Assembly: GCA_037127255.1 (NCBI GenBank)
Contig: JBANSL010000004.1
Span: forward strand, 16,623,967-16,687,966
DNA length: 64,000 nucleotides
Direction of reading: 5' to 3'
Source: Persicaria tinctoria
Taxonomy: Eukaryota > Streptophyta > Magnoliopsida > Caryophyllales > Polygonaceae
Part shown: piece after piece, positions 21,357 to 33,040 of the stretch
Layout of the letters: every line of letters starts with the position of its first letter
Position numbering within the stretch: the first letter of the stretch is position 1
The notes under the pieces: model-generated
What the model was told of the DNA's origin: nothing
Databases searched by the model: none
Seen by the model: the letters and a program-made list of their open reading frames with translations, nothing else
Position numbers and translations under genes: made by a program

Positions 21357-22260
21357 ATGATGCGCACTCTTCTCTTCCACGCATCCATTCCCCTCCTTTA
21401 TTGGCCTTACGCCTTGGCCACCACATGCTACCTCCTCAACATTCTCCCTTCCACCACCCTCAACCATCGCTCACCGTTTCAGGCACTGTATTGCACTTTG
21501 CCCATATATGATCACCTTCGTACCTATGGTTGTGTGTGCTTCCCTAATCAGTCATCCACCGCCCCCCACAAGCTTCACCCACGCTCCACCCCTTGTGTCT
21601 TTCTTGGCTACCTGTCTGATCATCGCGGTTACATTTGCCTCGATATCAAGACTCACAGGATCATTCTCTCTCGCCATGTCACCTTTGATGAGTCGCGATT
21701 TCCCTTCGCGTCTCCCACACCCCCTATGTCGTCGACAGAGTCTGAGTCACCATTCCCTCACTTCATTCTTCCCCATAGCTCTCCCGATGCTCCTGCGTCT
21801 CCCCCTCCCCCACCTCCCCCTCCACCCTCTACCACCAGACCACACACCCGCAACGTCTCCGTTGTCTTCAGACCCCGTCAGATAATCTCCATGACCACCG
21901 ACCATCACCCCGCTATCCACCTCCCATCACCTCGCCAAACATCCTCGCCTCACCTACGTGCGGCGGTCGCAGCAGGTCATGCGGCGCCCGCCGCAACCCC
22001 AAATGCTGCGCCCATCGCCCATAACCCCTCCCTGGCGGCGCCCGCCGCAACTCCAAATGTTGCGCCCGCCTCCCATAACCCCTCCCTGGCGGTGGGCGCC
22101 GCATGAACCCTCGCCGTACTTGATCCGCCCGCCGCCTCTTCCCCTTGCTTAGCCCCTCTTGCCCCCTTCCTTCCCGACTCCCATTCACCCTCTGCCTCCA
22201 CCCAGACCTCCCTCTCCCCCGTTCCCACCTCCCACAAAACAGCCCTCCTCGACCCGAATT
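21357..22260 (+). pseudogene. Integrase C-terminal part and linker of the 19-kb copia element
   Basis: MMRTLLFHASIPLLYWPYALATTCYLLNILPST and the GYLSDHRGYICLDIKTHRIILSRHVTFDE block are the usual copia integrase C-terminal region. Behind it is a Pro/Ala-rich linker with a short repeat (PAATPNAAPIAHNPSLA, PAATPNVAPASHNPSLA). The frame stops at about 22106. Confidence 0.75.
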
Positions 22261-22271
22261 GGCAGGCGGCT

Positions 22272-23768
22272 ATGCCCGACGAATACAGGGCCCTTACGAA
22301 GAATGGTACTTGGGTTCTTGTTCCTCGCCCTCCTGAGGCGAACGTCATTCGCTGTATGTGGCTCTTTCGTCACAAGTTCCGCTCTGATGGGACGTTGGAG
22401 CGCTACAAGGCCTGTCTGGTGGTGAACGGTAGATCTCAGCAAGCAGGTATTAATTGTGATGAGACCTTCAGCCATGTGGTCAAGCCTGTCACTATCCGTG
22501 TAGTCTTGAGTCTAGCTCTGTCGTGCAACTAGGCCATCCATCAGTTAGATGTCAAGAACGCCTTTCTGCATGGTCATCTGAATGAGACAGTTTACATGTT
22601 TCAGCCGCCGGGGTTTGCTGATGTTGAGCGTCCAAAGCATGTCTGTCTTCTCAAGCGCTCTCTATATGGTCTGAAACAGGCTCCACGGGCGTGGTTCCAG
22701 CGTTTTGCCTCTCATCTGCTCTGTTTGGGTTTCACTGGCAACTGTTCGGATACGTCTCTGTTTATCTATCGCAGAGGCTCACACTTGGCATTCTTGTTGC
22801 TTTATGTCGACGACATCATTCTCACCGCCTCTTCTGATGCTCTTCGGACGTCCATAATCTCGCAGTTGAGTGCGGAATTCGCCATGTCTGATCTGGGTCA
22901 GCTGTCTTACTTCTTGGGAGTTGCTGTTCAGCGGCATGCGTCCGGTCTGTTTCTCTCACAGAGTAAGTATGTTGCTGAGATTGTTGCTCAGGCTAAGATG
23001 GTCAACTGCAATCCCGTCGCGACCCCAGTCGATACATCCAACAAGCTCAGTGCTCTTTTTGGTCCTTTGGTTGACGATCCGACACTGTACAAGAGCCTCG
23101 CTGGTCCTCTTCAGTATCTCACTTTCACCAAGCCTGATATCAGTTACGCCATTCAGCAGATCTGCTTGTTCATGCATGCCCCTAGGGAACCTCACTTTCA
23201 GGCTTTGAAGCGGATCATTCGGTACATCAGCGGCACCCTCGAGCTCGGCACCACCATCACTCCTTCCTCTAAGCTTGATCTTGTGGCTTACACTGATGCG
23301 GATTGGGGTGCTTGTCCAGACACACGTCGCTCCACGTCTGGTTACTGTGTCTTCCTCAATGACACTCTTGTGTCTTGGTCAGCCAAGCGTCAGTCCGTCG
23401 TGTCTCGCTCCAGCGCTGAAGCCAAATACAGGGGTGTTGCCAACGTTGTCTCCGAGTGCTCTTGGCTCCGTAATCTCCTGCTTGAGCTACGATGCCCCTT
23501 ACATAAGGCCACTCTGGTCTACACTGACAACGTCTCCGCCGTCTACCTGGCTAGCAACCCAGTCCAGCATCAACGCACGAAGCACATTGAGCTTGATCTC
23601 CACTTCGTCAGGGACAAGGTTGTCATTGGACATGTCGGCGTTCTACATGTCCCGTCCTCTTATCAGTACACTGATATATTCACCAAGGGTTTACCTAGAC
23701 AGTTGTTCATTGATTTTCGTTCCAGTCTCACTGTACGGACCCCTCCCGTTTCGACTGCTGGGGTTTGA
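22272..23768 (+). pseudogene. Reverse transcriptase and RNase H of the 19-kb copia element
   Basis: NGTWVLVPRPPEANVIRCMWLFRHKFRSDG begins the RT; one TAG at about 22530 interrupts LSCN*AIHQLDVKNAFLHG. The rest is open for 390 codons: LKRSLYGLKQAPRAW, the active site LLYVDDIILTA, then RNase H with YTDADWG, SSAEAKYRG, YTDNVSAVYLA and ADW-type C-terminal TDIFTKGLP. The catalytic YVDD is intact. Confidence 0.85.
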
Positions 23769-23909
23769 TAGATTACATAGGTCTCCTATTGTATAGTGGG
23801 CTAAAAGCCCGTTAAGGCCCAATACCTTTGTAACCTATATATATGTTATATCAATGAATGGAAACCCTCAAGTAGGACATTACAATCAATCTCATGATCT
23901 CACACAACC

Positions 23910-24130
23910 ATGTCGAGATAAGCGGATGAAACCATATCCACCCAATCACTACTACTTTGCTCTCAACAACAACCGATTGTTTTGCTATATTCCTTCTCTC
24001 TTTATTGTGCATAGTTAATAGGAAACATACTGAATATATGCTTTCTGTGGGATCGACAGCTGTATTTATTCGCTATATTCGCTATACTAGTGTTGAGTAC
24101 TATTAAGTATGTACTTATCTTTAGTAAGAT
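23910..24130. mobile_element. Right part of the decayed host retroelement
   Basis: Continues the sequence broken at 19059. GTGGGATCGACAGCTG and CTATACTAGTGTTG near 24050-24095 look like the end of an LTR. The right border is not certain. Confidence 0.35.
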
Positions 24131-25319
24131 CAATCACAGCTCGTCACTAGCATTACACGTACACGAGAGTACTTATGATTGTAAAAGACAAAAACATGCA
24201 AAACTGATGTGCTAATACGACGTTGCATATATTCAATATCATGAATTCGACAGGCGACAACTTGGGCTTGCTAAATCCTGAAACATTATGCAAAATACTA
24301 GTATAATAGCAACAAATTATAAGATGATGACGAATTGATCTTAATTTCAACTATTGGTAGGTAGGATGAAGGTACAAGCAAGGAATCTTCTGACATGGAA
24401 GAATAGGGAAAGTGAACACTGGGCTCCTCTCATTTCTCCTCAACACACTAATTAGTCGTGCAGATGAAGGAATGTATGATGGATATATATATTATACGAT
24501 ATATGCAGGAAACAAACAAAAGTAGCCCAAAAGGAGGGAAAAAAAGGGCAAGATATGGAATCTTACCAAAGCTGCCTTTTTTTTTTTTTTTTTTTTTAAT
24601 GACGTGAAGATTTTGAGGTTATCGACTAATTTTTTACGGACTCGGGTACTAATATGCAAAACACTCGAATTGAGAAAGCTAAGTGGCAAGCAGCCAGACA
24701 AGCTCAATCTATGTCAAGGCAAATCAAAGGCATGAGTACTCACCCGACCTAACACAAATGTAATTAGTGGGTTTTTTTTAACTATTGACCTCATGGTACT
24801 GAAGCACAAGGCCAAAGAATACCTCACTCTTACCACTAAGAGAAAGGTCATAATTAACCAAGCTAGGCACTTCATGCAACTTATAAACAGGCCTGAAGAA
24901 TATTATTTAAAAAATGATTTTTCTAACCTATGTTCTAAGGGCATCTTTCCAATATGATTAATTGATTTATCTAGTTTTTAATATGTTTCTACGGTGCACC
25001 TAATTTCTTTTGAGGAAATCTATTGACAATACAGCTTTGGTCTATTGACAAAATGAATGAAGATATATTGCAATGAAGTCCTTTTCATTAAAAAATAATA
25101 ATTACGGTTTTGGCTCGAGAGACAATGAGAAGTCGAAGACCTGAAATCTCGAAAACATTGTCAATCTTGTAGAAATGTGATGGAAAATAGTATTTGAGAT
25201 TTGTTTTGGATTTTTTTCCTTTGAGTTTGGTGGTTTTCAACAAAAAAATTTGTGTTTCCATCGTTGATGTTATACCCTCGGCAAAATTCACCGAGCATAT
25301 ACCATCGCAAACAAAAGGT
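24131..25319. other. AT-rich spacer, no gene seen
   Basis: No coding region, RNA gene or clear repeat was recognised. A T run of more than 20 bases lies at about 24578-24598. Confidence 0.4.
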
Positions 25320-25655
25320 CATTGCTCCTTCAAGCATCGGGCTATAGCTTTTGCCACTGATGAGTTAGTTTAACTGCATTGTTGTTCTAGCTTAGTCAAC
25401 TAGTTCATAGGATCTGTGTTCTCCTTTATGACAACTTGTCCGCTACATTTATGACGTCCATTTCGGTCATCAACTCCCTTTCTAAGCATATTCGTCTTGT
25501 CTATTCCTTTCTTTGTGTAAAGTTTGATTTTGGAGAGCTTGTTGTTCGTCATATTTCTGTTGCTCAAAACCATGCTGATATCTTTACTAAGAGCACTTTT
25601 ATCAGTAACTGTTCAAGATGCTTAATGGTGAATATATTAGTAAAATATTAAAGGA
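25320..25655 (+). pseudogene. Copia RNase H 3' remnant
   Basis: The frame at 25436-25651 reads SLSKHIRLVYSFLCVKFDFGELVVRHISVAQNHADIFTKSTF, the C-terminal end of copia RNase H (compare LVVRHI and ADIFTK). Upstream codons are broken by stops. AAAGGAGGGGGGAGAGAGA at 25651-25669 fits a polypurine tract, so the sequence after it may be 3' LTR. Confidence 0.65.
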
Positions 25656-26764
25656 GGGGGGAGAGAGATGCTTAATCGATGCTAATTAAGCATCGATGCT
25701 TATGGGTATAATAAATGGTTGGGGGACGCATGTCACGCTTTCACTGGCAGTGGGAAGAAGCGGTTGAGATTGAAGGGAAGGCAACGACTGAGATTTAATC
25801 TAGGACATTTTAATTAAATTCAAATAATGTTATTTCTTTCGATATAATTATATTGTCGGTAAATTGGAAGTTGGTAAAAAAAATGTTATTTTAGTAATTA
25901 AATACTAAAATAATTGTTATAGAAGGGTTATTTTAGTAATTAAATACTAATATAATATTATAATCATATTATAAACATGTTGGAAATAATTGTTATAGAA
26001 GAGTATATTCGTAAATTGAATTGGTAAAAAAAGATGAATTGTTGGATGTTAGGGTGCTATTGTTAAAGTGGAAAAAGTGAGGAATTGATGCTATGCTGAC
26101 GTGGCGGAGAGATGTGAATAAAGAAATAGTAATTTTAGTATCTTGAATAGTAACTGATAAACATAGCCTAAGGCTCTTGTCGGACTTGGGTTCACGCCTC
26201 TATCTTCCTAGCTTCTTGTCCAACCTCGTTCATCATCTTGGGGGGGGGGGGGGGGGTAAAATTAAAGGATATATAAAATTTACATATTCTTGATATACCT
26301 ATCATACATTGAGATATTATTTTAAATTTGTCTATAAATTTAGATATGTTATAATATATGAAGAATAATAGAGTGGAGAGGGGGAAGAGAAAGAGAGAAA
26401 TCGTCTCTATTGTCTGTGTGTCTCTCAAAGGAGATGCAGATGGTCTTATATAGGCATATGAATACATAGAGATAAAGACTTATAAAACTATATATAAACT
26501 CTTTGGTTTTTCACCATGTGGGAGTTAAGGAATGTGAAGAGGTAGGAGGTGAAACATCCACTATAAACCAATAGTTTTATAACAAGATAGATTTTTTTAT
26601 ATCTATATATTCTTGTAATTTTACACATGTGAATACAACTGCAATTCAAAGCTTTCGGTATAAAGTTCGATATATTTATTCAGTTATTCGCCAAATATTC
26701 TAATTCCCTATATATCACCCCTATTAAAACCCAAATGAGAACACCTCATCGTATCAATCATCAA
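25656..26764. other. AT-rich spacer with possible 3' LTR remnant and a poly(G) run
   Basis: TGCTTAATCGATGC, then TTAAGCATCGATGC, forms a short palindrome at about 25670-25705, next to the polypurine tract of the preceding copia remnant. A 40-bp segment (TTATTTTAGTAATTAAATAC) occurs twice at about 25888 and 25930. A G run of about 18 lies near 26240-26257. No gene. Confidence 0.4.
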
Positions 26765-27501
26765 TCAATTATTATATATATAATAAAAGAGAAGTCGTTT
26801 GTGACACGTGTTGATTTTTCCTTAATTGTAATATTTTTAACCAATTGCATTTTTCTCCGTTGATTAATACTTCCTTCGTTCGGCAAAACATGTCACTTTA
26901 CTATTCACACGCACGCTTTTTTAGTGGATAAAAATTATATAAAATATCTATTTTTTTAATAATTTTTTTAACAATTTCGTAGTTATTATTAATAAGTACA
27001 AACTTGTTTAAAAAAATTTATAAAAAAAAGAGAATATTTTATATAGTTTTTATCATTCTAAAAAAGCGTGCGTGAATAGTAAATGACATGTTTTGTCGAA
27101 CAGAGGGAGTACAATATAGCAATATATATATACTCAAGATAAGATTTTACTATTTTGTATTCAATTCCACTTTATCAATATAAAAATATATGCTTAACCT
27201 AAGATTTTACCCAATTAGTTTAGATATCGATATATTTTTATAAGATTTGACCCAGTTTGTTAAATATGAATATTAATTATATCTCTTTTATTGATAATCA
27301 ATTAAACATATTCGCATGCAAAAGTTAATAGTTAAACGGGTGTTAAAATAAAATTTATTTAAATTTTTTAAAAAATAAAATAATGTATATAGTATAGTGG
27401 TAGTTCGAGTTAATGTTTAATGATAAATTATTTTATACATTTTTTAATATCAAACGAATTAATATTATAAAAACCGTACAAATGTGCGGGTACTTAACTA
27501 G
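26765..27501 (+). mobile_element. Small non-autonomous Helitron
   Basis: The 3' end is CCGTACA-AA-TGTGCGG, a 7-bp hairpin, then nine bases and CTAG before T at 27502, as in Helitrons. The start TATATATAATAAAAGAGAAGTCG is the common plant Helitron 5' sequence type, though a clean TC start was not seen. It contains a Stowaway MITE and no ORF. The left border is approximate. Confidence 0.55.
26868..27111. mobile_element. Stowaway-like MITE inside the Helitron
   Basis: Terminal inverted repeats TACTTCCTTCGTTCGGCAAA and, at the right, TTTTGTCGAACAGAGGGAGTA; long subterminal matches (CACGCACGC and GCGTGCGTG; TATAGTTTTTATCATTCT and its partner). 244 bp; TA at the ends fits the Tc1/mariner target. 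Confidence 0.8.
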
Positions 27502-27502
27502 T

Positions 27503-27865
27503 TAGCTAGCTAGTTATAACAATTAACAAACATCATGTTTTTTTTAGAGAAAGTCGTCTTTCCGGGAAAACCATTTCCATGAATTGAACCCTATACTGAA
27601 ATAGTAACAAATCTTCATATATATAATTTCACCTAAATTGTTATAAAAGAAATTCAATTAATTAGCTTGATCATTTTTAATGATTATATATATAGCAACA
27701 TATATATAAAGACAATTGTAGTAACAAAATCATAACATTTATCAATTATTTACATGGAAATTAAGAAATCTGATTACTTTCTTGCCAACGCACACAGTAG
27801 TTATTCGTATATCATTTCTTAATTTCCAACATTAATTAAAACTAGACAACGAAAAACTATTTCAA
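27503..27865. other. AT-rich spacer
   Basis: No gene or clear element seen between the Helitron end and the LINE target site. Confidence 0.4.
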
Positions 27866-30800
27866 TTAGATTTTTTTTGGTAAACAGCGCCTCAAAGGGC
27901 GTTTTATTAGAGAAAAAGAAACCGACTATGGCCTAATTAAGCGGGGGATAGCCAATCCCCTTACATCGTTCCCTAACAATTGAGCAACTCCCCCCGGAGG
28001 GTCAGGCAGGTCATGGTACCCAACGGGAAAACTAAATGCTAAACTAGCTAGAAAGTCCGCTACCGAATTGGCCTCGCGGTATACGTGACGAAACCGGATT
28101 ACCCAGTCTCTACGAATAAAGCCTTGGCATCTATGTACCAAGCTAGCAAGAGGATGCGACGTATGAACCTGTTTATGTAGCAACTGAACCACAAGCTGCG
28201 AGTCAATCTCCACTTCCAATTGGCGACACCCCTTCTCCCACGCAAGCTGGAGGCCGTGGGCTACACCCCATAACTCGGCAGCAGGTACTGAGCAGATTCC
28301 GATATTACATACGTACCCAGCAATCCACTGTCCCTCATCATCACGAAGAACTCCACCGGCCGCCGCCAATCCAAGCTCTTGTGACACAGCTCCATCCGAA
28401 TTCAACTTAGCCCACCCTACCTGCGGGACCTTCCATTGGATCAACACCTCCTCCCTTCTGCTTTGTTTCATTCCTCTATCCTGATGTGTAATTGCCGAAT
28501 GATAGCACCGAGCTTGGGCAAGCACGAACCCACCCCTGTCGACAGGGCACTTTCCATCGCCAAAAATTCTTCCGTTGCGCCACTTCCATAACCACCAGAT
28601 GACCGCAGCAAAGATTACATTCCAAGGGATTCCATGACAACTAGAATCCTCTAACGAGAGATTCCCTTCCAGCCAATCCAACAATGGAACGGATAGGAAG
28701 AGCGAACGACGATGTGGCGGAACCAAACTTCCCCAAACACACCAAGCCTCTTCACAGTCGCGAAGAAGATGTGTAGTAGATTCCTCCTGAATGCCACAGC
28801 TGCTACATATCGGGCTATCCGCAATATGCCTCCGAAATCTCTCGCTATTGGTAAGCACTTTATTATGGCTCACAGTCCATAAGAATACTCTTATTCTCTC
28901 CGGGACACCCACCCTCCAGACATGTTTCCAAATGTTGCTCCTGTTACTACCCAGCACATTAGGACTCACCAGAAATCGATATGCCGACGAGATGGTGTAA
29001 ATCCCTGATTGAGAGGGCTCCCAGCTAATAGCATCATCACAACCCGGCTCCGAGGGAATCGCCAGAGCCGAGAGTCGTAGAAGCACATTCGCCGGTAACG
29101 CATTCGCAATTTCCTGCCATTTCCACCCCCCCTCGGAACTCCAATACTCAGCCACACGAGCCAATTTCATACCCTCATCTACCTGTGACAGCGCTAGGCT
29201 GAGGAGAGGAGCATTCAGCAGCCACCGATCCGTCCAGAAATGGATGGTCCTGCCATTGCCAAGCTGCCAGTTCAGCCCTTTGTTGAGCACCTCATGGGTA
29301 CTCCAACTAATCGCTCTCCAGATGTGGGATCCCTGTTTAGATCTCGAGCAGTTCAGCAGCTCAGCCCCGTCCCTCAGCTTGTACTTAGCTCGAACTAGCC
29401 TCGCCCATAACTCGTCCTTATCATGGTACAACCGCCAACTAAGCTTACCAAGAGTGGCCAAGTTCATGTCTCTCGTCTTCCGAAGACCCAACCCCCCTAG
29501 TTCTTTCGGTTTGCACACATCGTCCCACGCAACTAGGTGCATACGACGCTGATCCCCTGCCCCACTCCATACAAAATTCCGGCAAATCTTGTCTAGATTG
29601 TTGCATATAGATGCAGGAAGTTTGACGGTATTCATAGCATAAGTAGAGATGGTCTGCAGAACTGACTTAGAGAGCGTGATTCTACCTGCAAGGCTGAGAG
29701 ATTGGCCCTTCCATCCCGCCAACCTAGCATTCGCTTTTGTCAAAAGAAACTCGAAATCAGAATGCTTCAACCTATCCTGCAGGATAGGCATCCCCAAGTA
29801 CTTGCCTAGGTTTGCCGTCACCTTGATGCCACTAATACTCTCGATCCGATTCCGTAGCGTGGCATGAACATTCGCAGAGACGTAGATTGTTGACTTCGCC
29901 TGATTAACTTTTTGCCCAGAAGACTTGCAAAATCTCTCAATGCATTGCTTAATCACCCTAATTTGCTTTACCGAAGCCTCCGCGAACAAGATAATATCAT
30001 CCGCAAAGAAGAGGTGGGAGAGGGCTGGAGCATCCCTGGTGAGCTTGATAGGCTTCCAATTACCATTTCCCACCTCGAGGTTTATCATGTGACTGAGTCG
30101 TTCCATACACAAGACGGAAATGTAAGGTGAAATGGGATCCCCTTGCCGTACACCTCGGGCCGGTTTAAACATATCAGTCATCTCTCCATTCCATAGCAGT
30201 CGCATATTCACAGAGGAGACACAAGTAATTATCCATTGAACCCAACTTTCCGGCAGCCCCACATCACGGATAGTATCCTCCACAAAGTCCCATCTCACCC
30301 TATCATAGGCTTTCTCGAGGTCCAGCTTCAGCAACATCCATCCTTTCCCGCCTTTCTTCTTTTGCATCGAATGGATGGCCTCTTGGACCACCACAACATT
30401 GTTCTCAATCAGCCTTACAGGGATGAAGGAACCTTGCGTGGGTCCAACCACCTTTGACATCAGCGGCTGTAGCCGATTCACCATGACCTTGGTGATGATC
30501 TTGTAGAGCACGTTGTATAGACTGATGGGGCGGAACTGACTAATCAGTTCAGGTTTGGCAACCTTCGCAATAAGCACGATGAGAGTATCGTTTAAACCAC
30601 TCGGTATCACCCCTGTTTTGAAGAAACCCAACACCTCATTCACAACATCCGTCCCCACAATATCACTACATCTCTGATAGAAGAGCGGTTGAAACCCATC
30701 GACACCAGGAGCTTTGTAGGAACCCATGTGCTTAATAGCCGTTCGCACTTCCTCTGCCAAAAAGGGCGAGCAGAGCCCCACCCTTTCCATGTGGGTTATC

Positions 30801-31205
30801 CGGGGAAAACCACCCTTAGGTAAGTCGATCACATGATTTTCATTGGTTGGAATGCTATACAACGTGGCGAAGTAGTCTGTAGCCATCTTCTCTACACTAG
30901 TACTCTCAGTCACCCAGTTTCCATCCTCACCCTTTAGCATAGTTATTGTATTATGACGGCGTCGCACAATTGTAGATGTATGGAAGAAGGATGTGTTTCG
31001 ATCACCAAGTCGTACCCATTTCTCTCGGGACTTTTGGTACCAAAGGAGTTCTTCCTGGGCGAGGACCCTATCTAGGTCTTGTTGGAGTGTCGCATTAAGG
31101 TCAATGAGCCCTTGGTCCTGCCGACTCTCCAGGTCCTTCAAGACGCTTGTCATTTGTTCTAGCAAGGCTTCCTTGCGAAAATAAATGTCACCAAACACTT
31201 AGATT
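27866..31205 (-). mobile_element. 5'-truncated L1-type LINE with target duplication
   Basis: The element proper is 27873-31198 on the minus strand, with its poly(A) as a T run at 27871-27878. TTAGATT occurs at 27866-27872 and 31199-31205, a 7-bp target duplication. The endonuclease region is missing, as expected from incomplete reverse transcription. The remaining ORF is undamaged, which points to a young insertion. Confidence 0.85.
27926..31198 (-). CDS. LINE ORF2 fragment: reverse transcriptase, zf-RVT and RNase H
   Basis: 1090 codons with no interruption. The first codon shown (GTG) is simply where the truncated element begins; a TAA in the flank stops the frame directly upstream. Residues about 140-430 are the reverse transcriptase (YKAPGVDGFQ, FRPISLYNVLYKIITKVMVNRL, LDLEKAYDR, RQGDPISPY, active site FFADDII at 397-403). 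Residues about 735-835 are the zf-RVT domain (FLWTVSHNKVLTN, CSSCG, HLLRDC). Residues about 930-1060 are RNase H with D934, E975, D999 and D1048 present. A native start codon and the AP endonuclease are absent, so the protein is probably not made as such. Confidence 0.9.
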   Translation of the reverse strand: MFGDIYFRKEALLEQMTSVLKDLESRQDQGLIDLNATLQQDLDRVLAQEELLWYQKSREKWVRLGDRNTSFFHTSTIVRRRHNTITMLKGEDGNWVTESTSVEKMATDYFATLYSIPTNENHVIDLPKGGFPRITHMERVGLCSPFLAEEVRTAIKHMGSYKAPGVDGFQPLFYQRCSDIVGTDVVNEVLGFFKTGVIPSGLNDTLIVLIAKVAKPELISQFRPISLYNVLYKIITKVMVNRLQPLMSKVVGPTQGSFIPVRLIENNVVVVQEAIHSMQKKKGGKGWMLLKLDLEKAYDRVRWDFVEDTIRDVGLPESWVQWIITCVSSVNMRLLWNGEMTDMFKPARGVRQGDPISPYISVLCMERLSHMINLEVGNGNWKPIKLTRDAPALSHLFFADDIILFAEASVKQIRVIKQCIERFCKSSGQKVNQAKSTIYVSANVHATLRNRIESISGIKVTANLGKYLGMPILQDRLKHSDFEFLLTKANARLAGWKGQSLSLAGRITLSKSVLQTISTYAMNTVKLPASICNNLDKICRNFVWSGAGDQRRMHLVAWDDVCKPKELGGLGLRKTRDMNLATLGKLSWRLYHDKDELWARLVRAKYKLRDGAELLNCSRSKQGSHIWRAISWSTHEVLNKGLNWQLGNGRTIHFWTDRWLLNAPLLSLALSQVDEGMKLARVAEYWSSEGGWKWQEIANALPANVLLRLSALAIPSEPGCDDAISWEPSQSGIYTISSAYRFLVSPNVLGSNRSNIWKHVWRVGVPERIRVFLWTVSHNKVLTNSERFRRHIADSPICSSCGIQEESTTHLLRDCEEAWCVWGSLVPPHRRSLFLSVPLLDWLEGNLSLEDSSCHGIPWNVIFAAVIWWLWKWRNGRIFGDGKCPVDRGGFVLAQARCYHSAITHQDRGMKQSRREEVLIQWKVPQVGWAKLNSDGAVSQELGLAAAGGVLRDDEGQWIAGYVCNIGICSVPAAELWGVAHGLQLAWEKGCRQLEVEIDSQLVVQLLHKQVHTSHPLASLVHRCQGFIRRDWVIRFRHVYREANSVADFLASLAFSFPVGYHDLPDPPGGVAQLLGNDVRGLAIPRLIRP

Positions 31206-32532
31206 GGTATCATCAAAACATAAACAAATCATATAAAACCACCAAACCAGAATGTCGTGAAACGTACTTCATATAAGTAACGTACTTCAATTTTCACCAA
31301 CAAATTAACGTGACAAAAATTGAGTGTACGTTATCGAAGTATCGAACTGTGATACCATCAAACCAAACATAAAATCTGCAAATAAAATAAATGGATCTAC
31401 TATTGACATGGTGATTTTTTTTTTTTTTTTTTTGTTGTTGCCAAACAACCGATCACTTACTGAAATCAAAAGTCAGTGATGACAAAGCATCCACCACCAT
31501 CATCTAAGATGTTTTACCTACTTGGCCACCACCGACATCCGAAGTTGACAAGTCTCTGAGTCAGTGATCTCGCCCTTTCCTGCATTATTTTCTCATTTTG
31601 TCCCCCTTCACCTCCATCCACACCAAAAGCTAGAGCTGGTAATACCCGACTCGACTCTAGAAAATCGTTCAGACACCCGAATAATTTTTTTTAAAAAAAT
31701 TGGATCTGAGACCGACCGATCCAATCCGAGTTAAGCCCGACAATGAAAGCAATTTGAACCCATTAATTACCCGAACCCAATTATATCCGAATGGACGGAC
31801 CCGAAACCAACATGAAACCTAAAATTGTCCGACCCGAACAAATACGAAACTCGAAATTATTGGAACCTGATTATAACCGACACCCGAAACAACTCAAATC
31901 AGATTATATCCGAAACCAACAAAAATCTTAGCATTTCTCCTAAAATACTAAAAAAATTTCTCCTAAAATAATGCCCAAATGAACTTGACCTGAACCCGAT
32001 CAAACCCGAATTGTCATCACACTCGATATCAACGGGAGTCTGATATGACTTGAAACTGAATAACTCGATCCGAACCCGACCCGACTCACCCATGTTAATT
32101 AGGTTGTATTTGGATTCAAATGCATTTTGATTATAATGTAATTATTATTATAAATACATAAATAGTGTTTTATTAGTACTTTTTATAATGCGTTTAAAAT
32201 AATTACATGGTAAGAAGTGCCTATCAATTATATTGTATTACAAAATTAACATAATTATAATTGGATTAGTAATTAACATGCTTTCTTGACAAAAAAAAAA
32301 GTAATTAACATGCTTTAAATCCAAACACACCCTTAAATATAATATTACAATCCCATCACGTGCATAAAAATCATAAGACAAAAATAAAAATTATTGAGCG
32401 GTGGGGTCAAATGGGTAGTAGGACAAGCCCGGGGTAAATTTCTTATAAGAATTTTAACATTAAATTGGTAGAGAGAGAGAGAAATGCCTATAAAACTAAT
32501 TGGAAGGCCATCCAAGTGCATCAAACACTCAA
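31206..32532. other. AT-rich spacer with a CCCGA-rich element
   Basis: A T run lies at 31418-31432. From about 31635 to 32092 the words CCCGA, CCGAACC and GAACCCGA recur many times; the segment may be a decayed hAT-like non-autonomous element (see findings). The rest shows nothing I can name. Confidence 0.35.
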
Positions 32533-33040
32533 TTTTTTTTTTAATATAGGGAAAGAAATTCGGTTATCTAGACAAGTCTATAGGAACCGAGAGTCCAAAC
32601 AAGCTGTGAGATAGACTAACTATTATGTACAACGGAAGCAAATGACTGAAAGGAAATAATAAGAAATAAATAACGTAAATGAAAGAGAAAAAATAAAGTA
32701 CAAGTCATCTCCACTGTAACTAACAAGCTAGCAGAACCAATGAACCGATTGGCCAAACAGAAGACGCACACAGAGAAATATGGGGATCACTAGAGGACAC
32801 CTCAACATGGACTCTAAACAGAATAAACATGCATCATCACATTTCCACGACGACTACAAAATTGACAAACCAGTCACCGTTCACTTGAAACCTGAATCAC
32901 AGTAAGAAAAGCAAAGTACATCAACTCGTAGACCAAAACTCTAGTCAAATCATTGTCAAAACAAACCCCAAAACCCATCTCACACCCTCAAAAACGATAC
33001 CACAAGGGAAAGTTAGGTTTACCTGATCTCGAATCCTTAC
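32533..33040 (-). mobile_element. Second copy of the poly(A)-ended repeat seen at 3306
   Basis: T run at 32533-32543, then AATATAGGGAAAGAAATTCGG and AGACAAGTCT, aligning with the start of the repeat at 3306. No coding domain. The right border is not defined. Confidence 0.35.

Larger units (their letters stand above)
19060..23904 (+). mobile_element. Ty1-copia retrotransposon, full length but inactivated
   Basis: LTRs of 139 bp at 19060-19198 and 23766-23904 (TGATAGATTAC to CTCACG/A) with target duplication CAACC at 19055-19059 and 23905-23909. The primer site TGGTATCACAGC at 19199-19210 is one base from the initiator tRNA-Met type. Domain order is gag, protease, integrase, RT, RNase H. The reading frame is broken by several stops and at least one shift. 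The two LTRs differ at about five of 139 positions. Confidence 0.92.
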
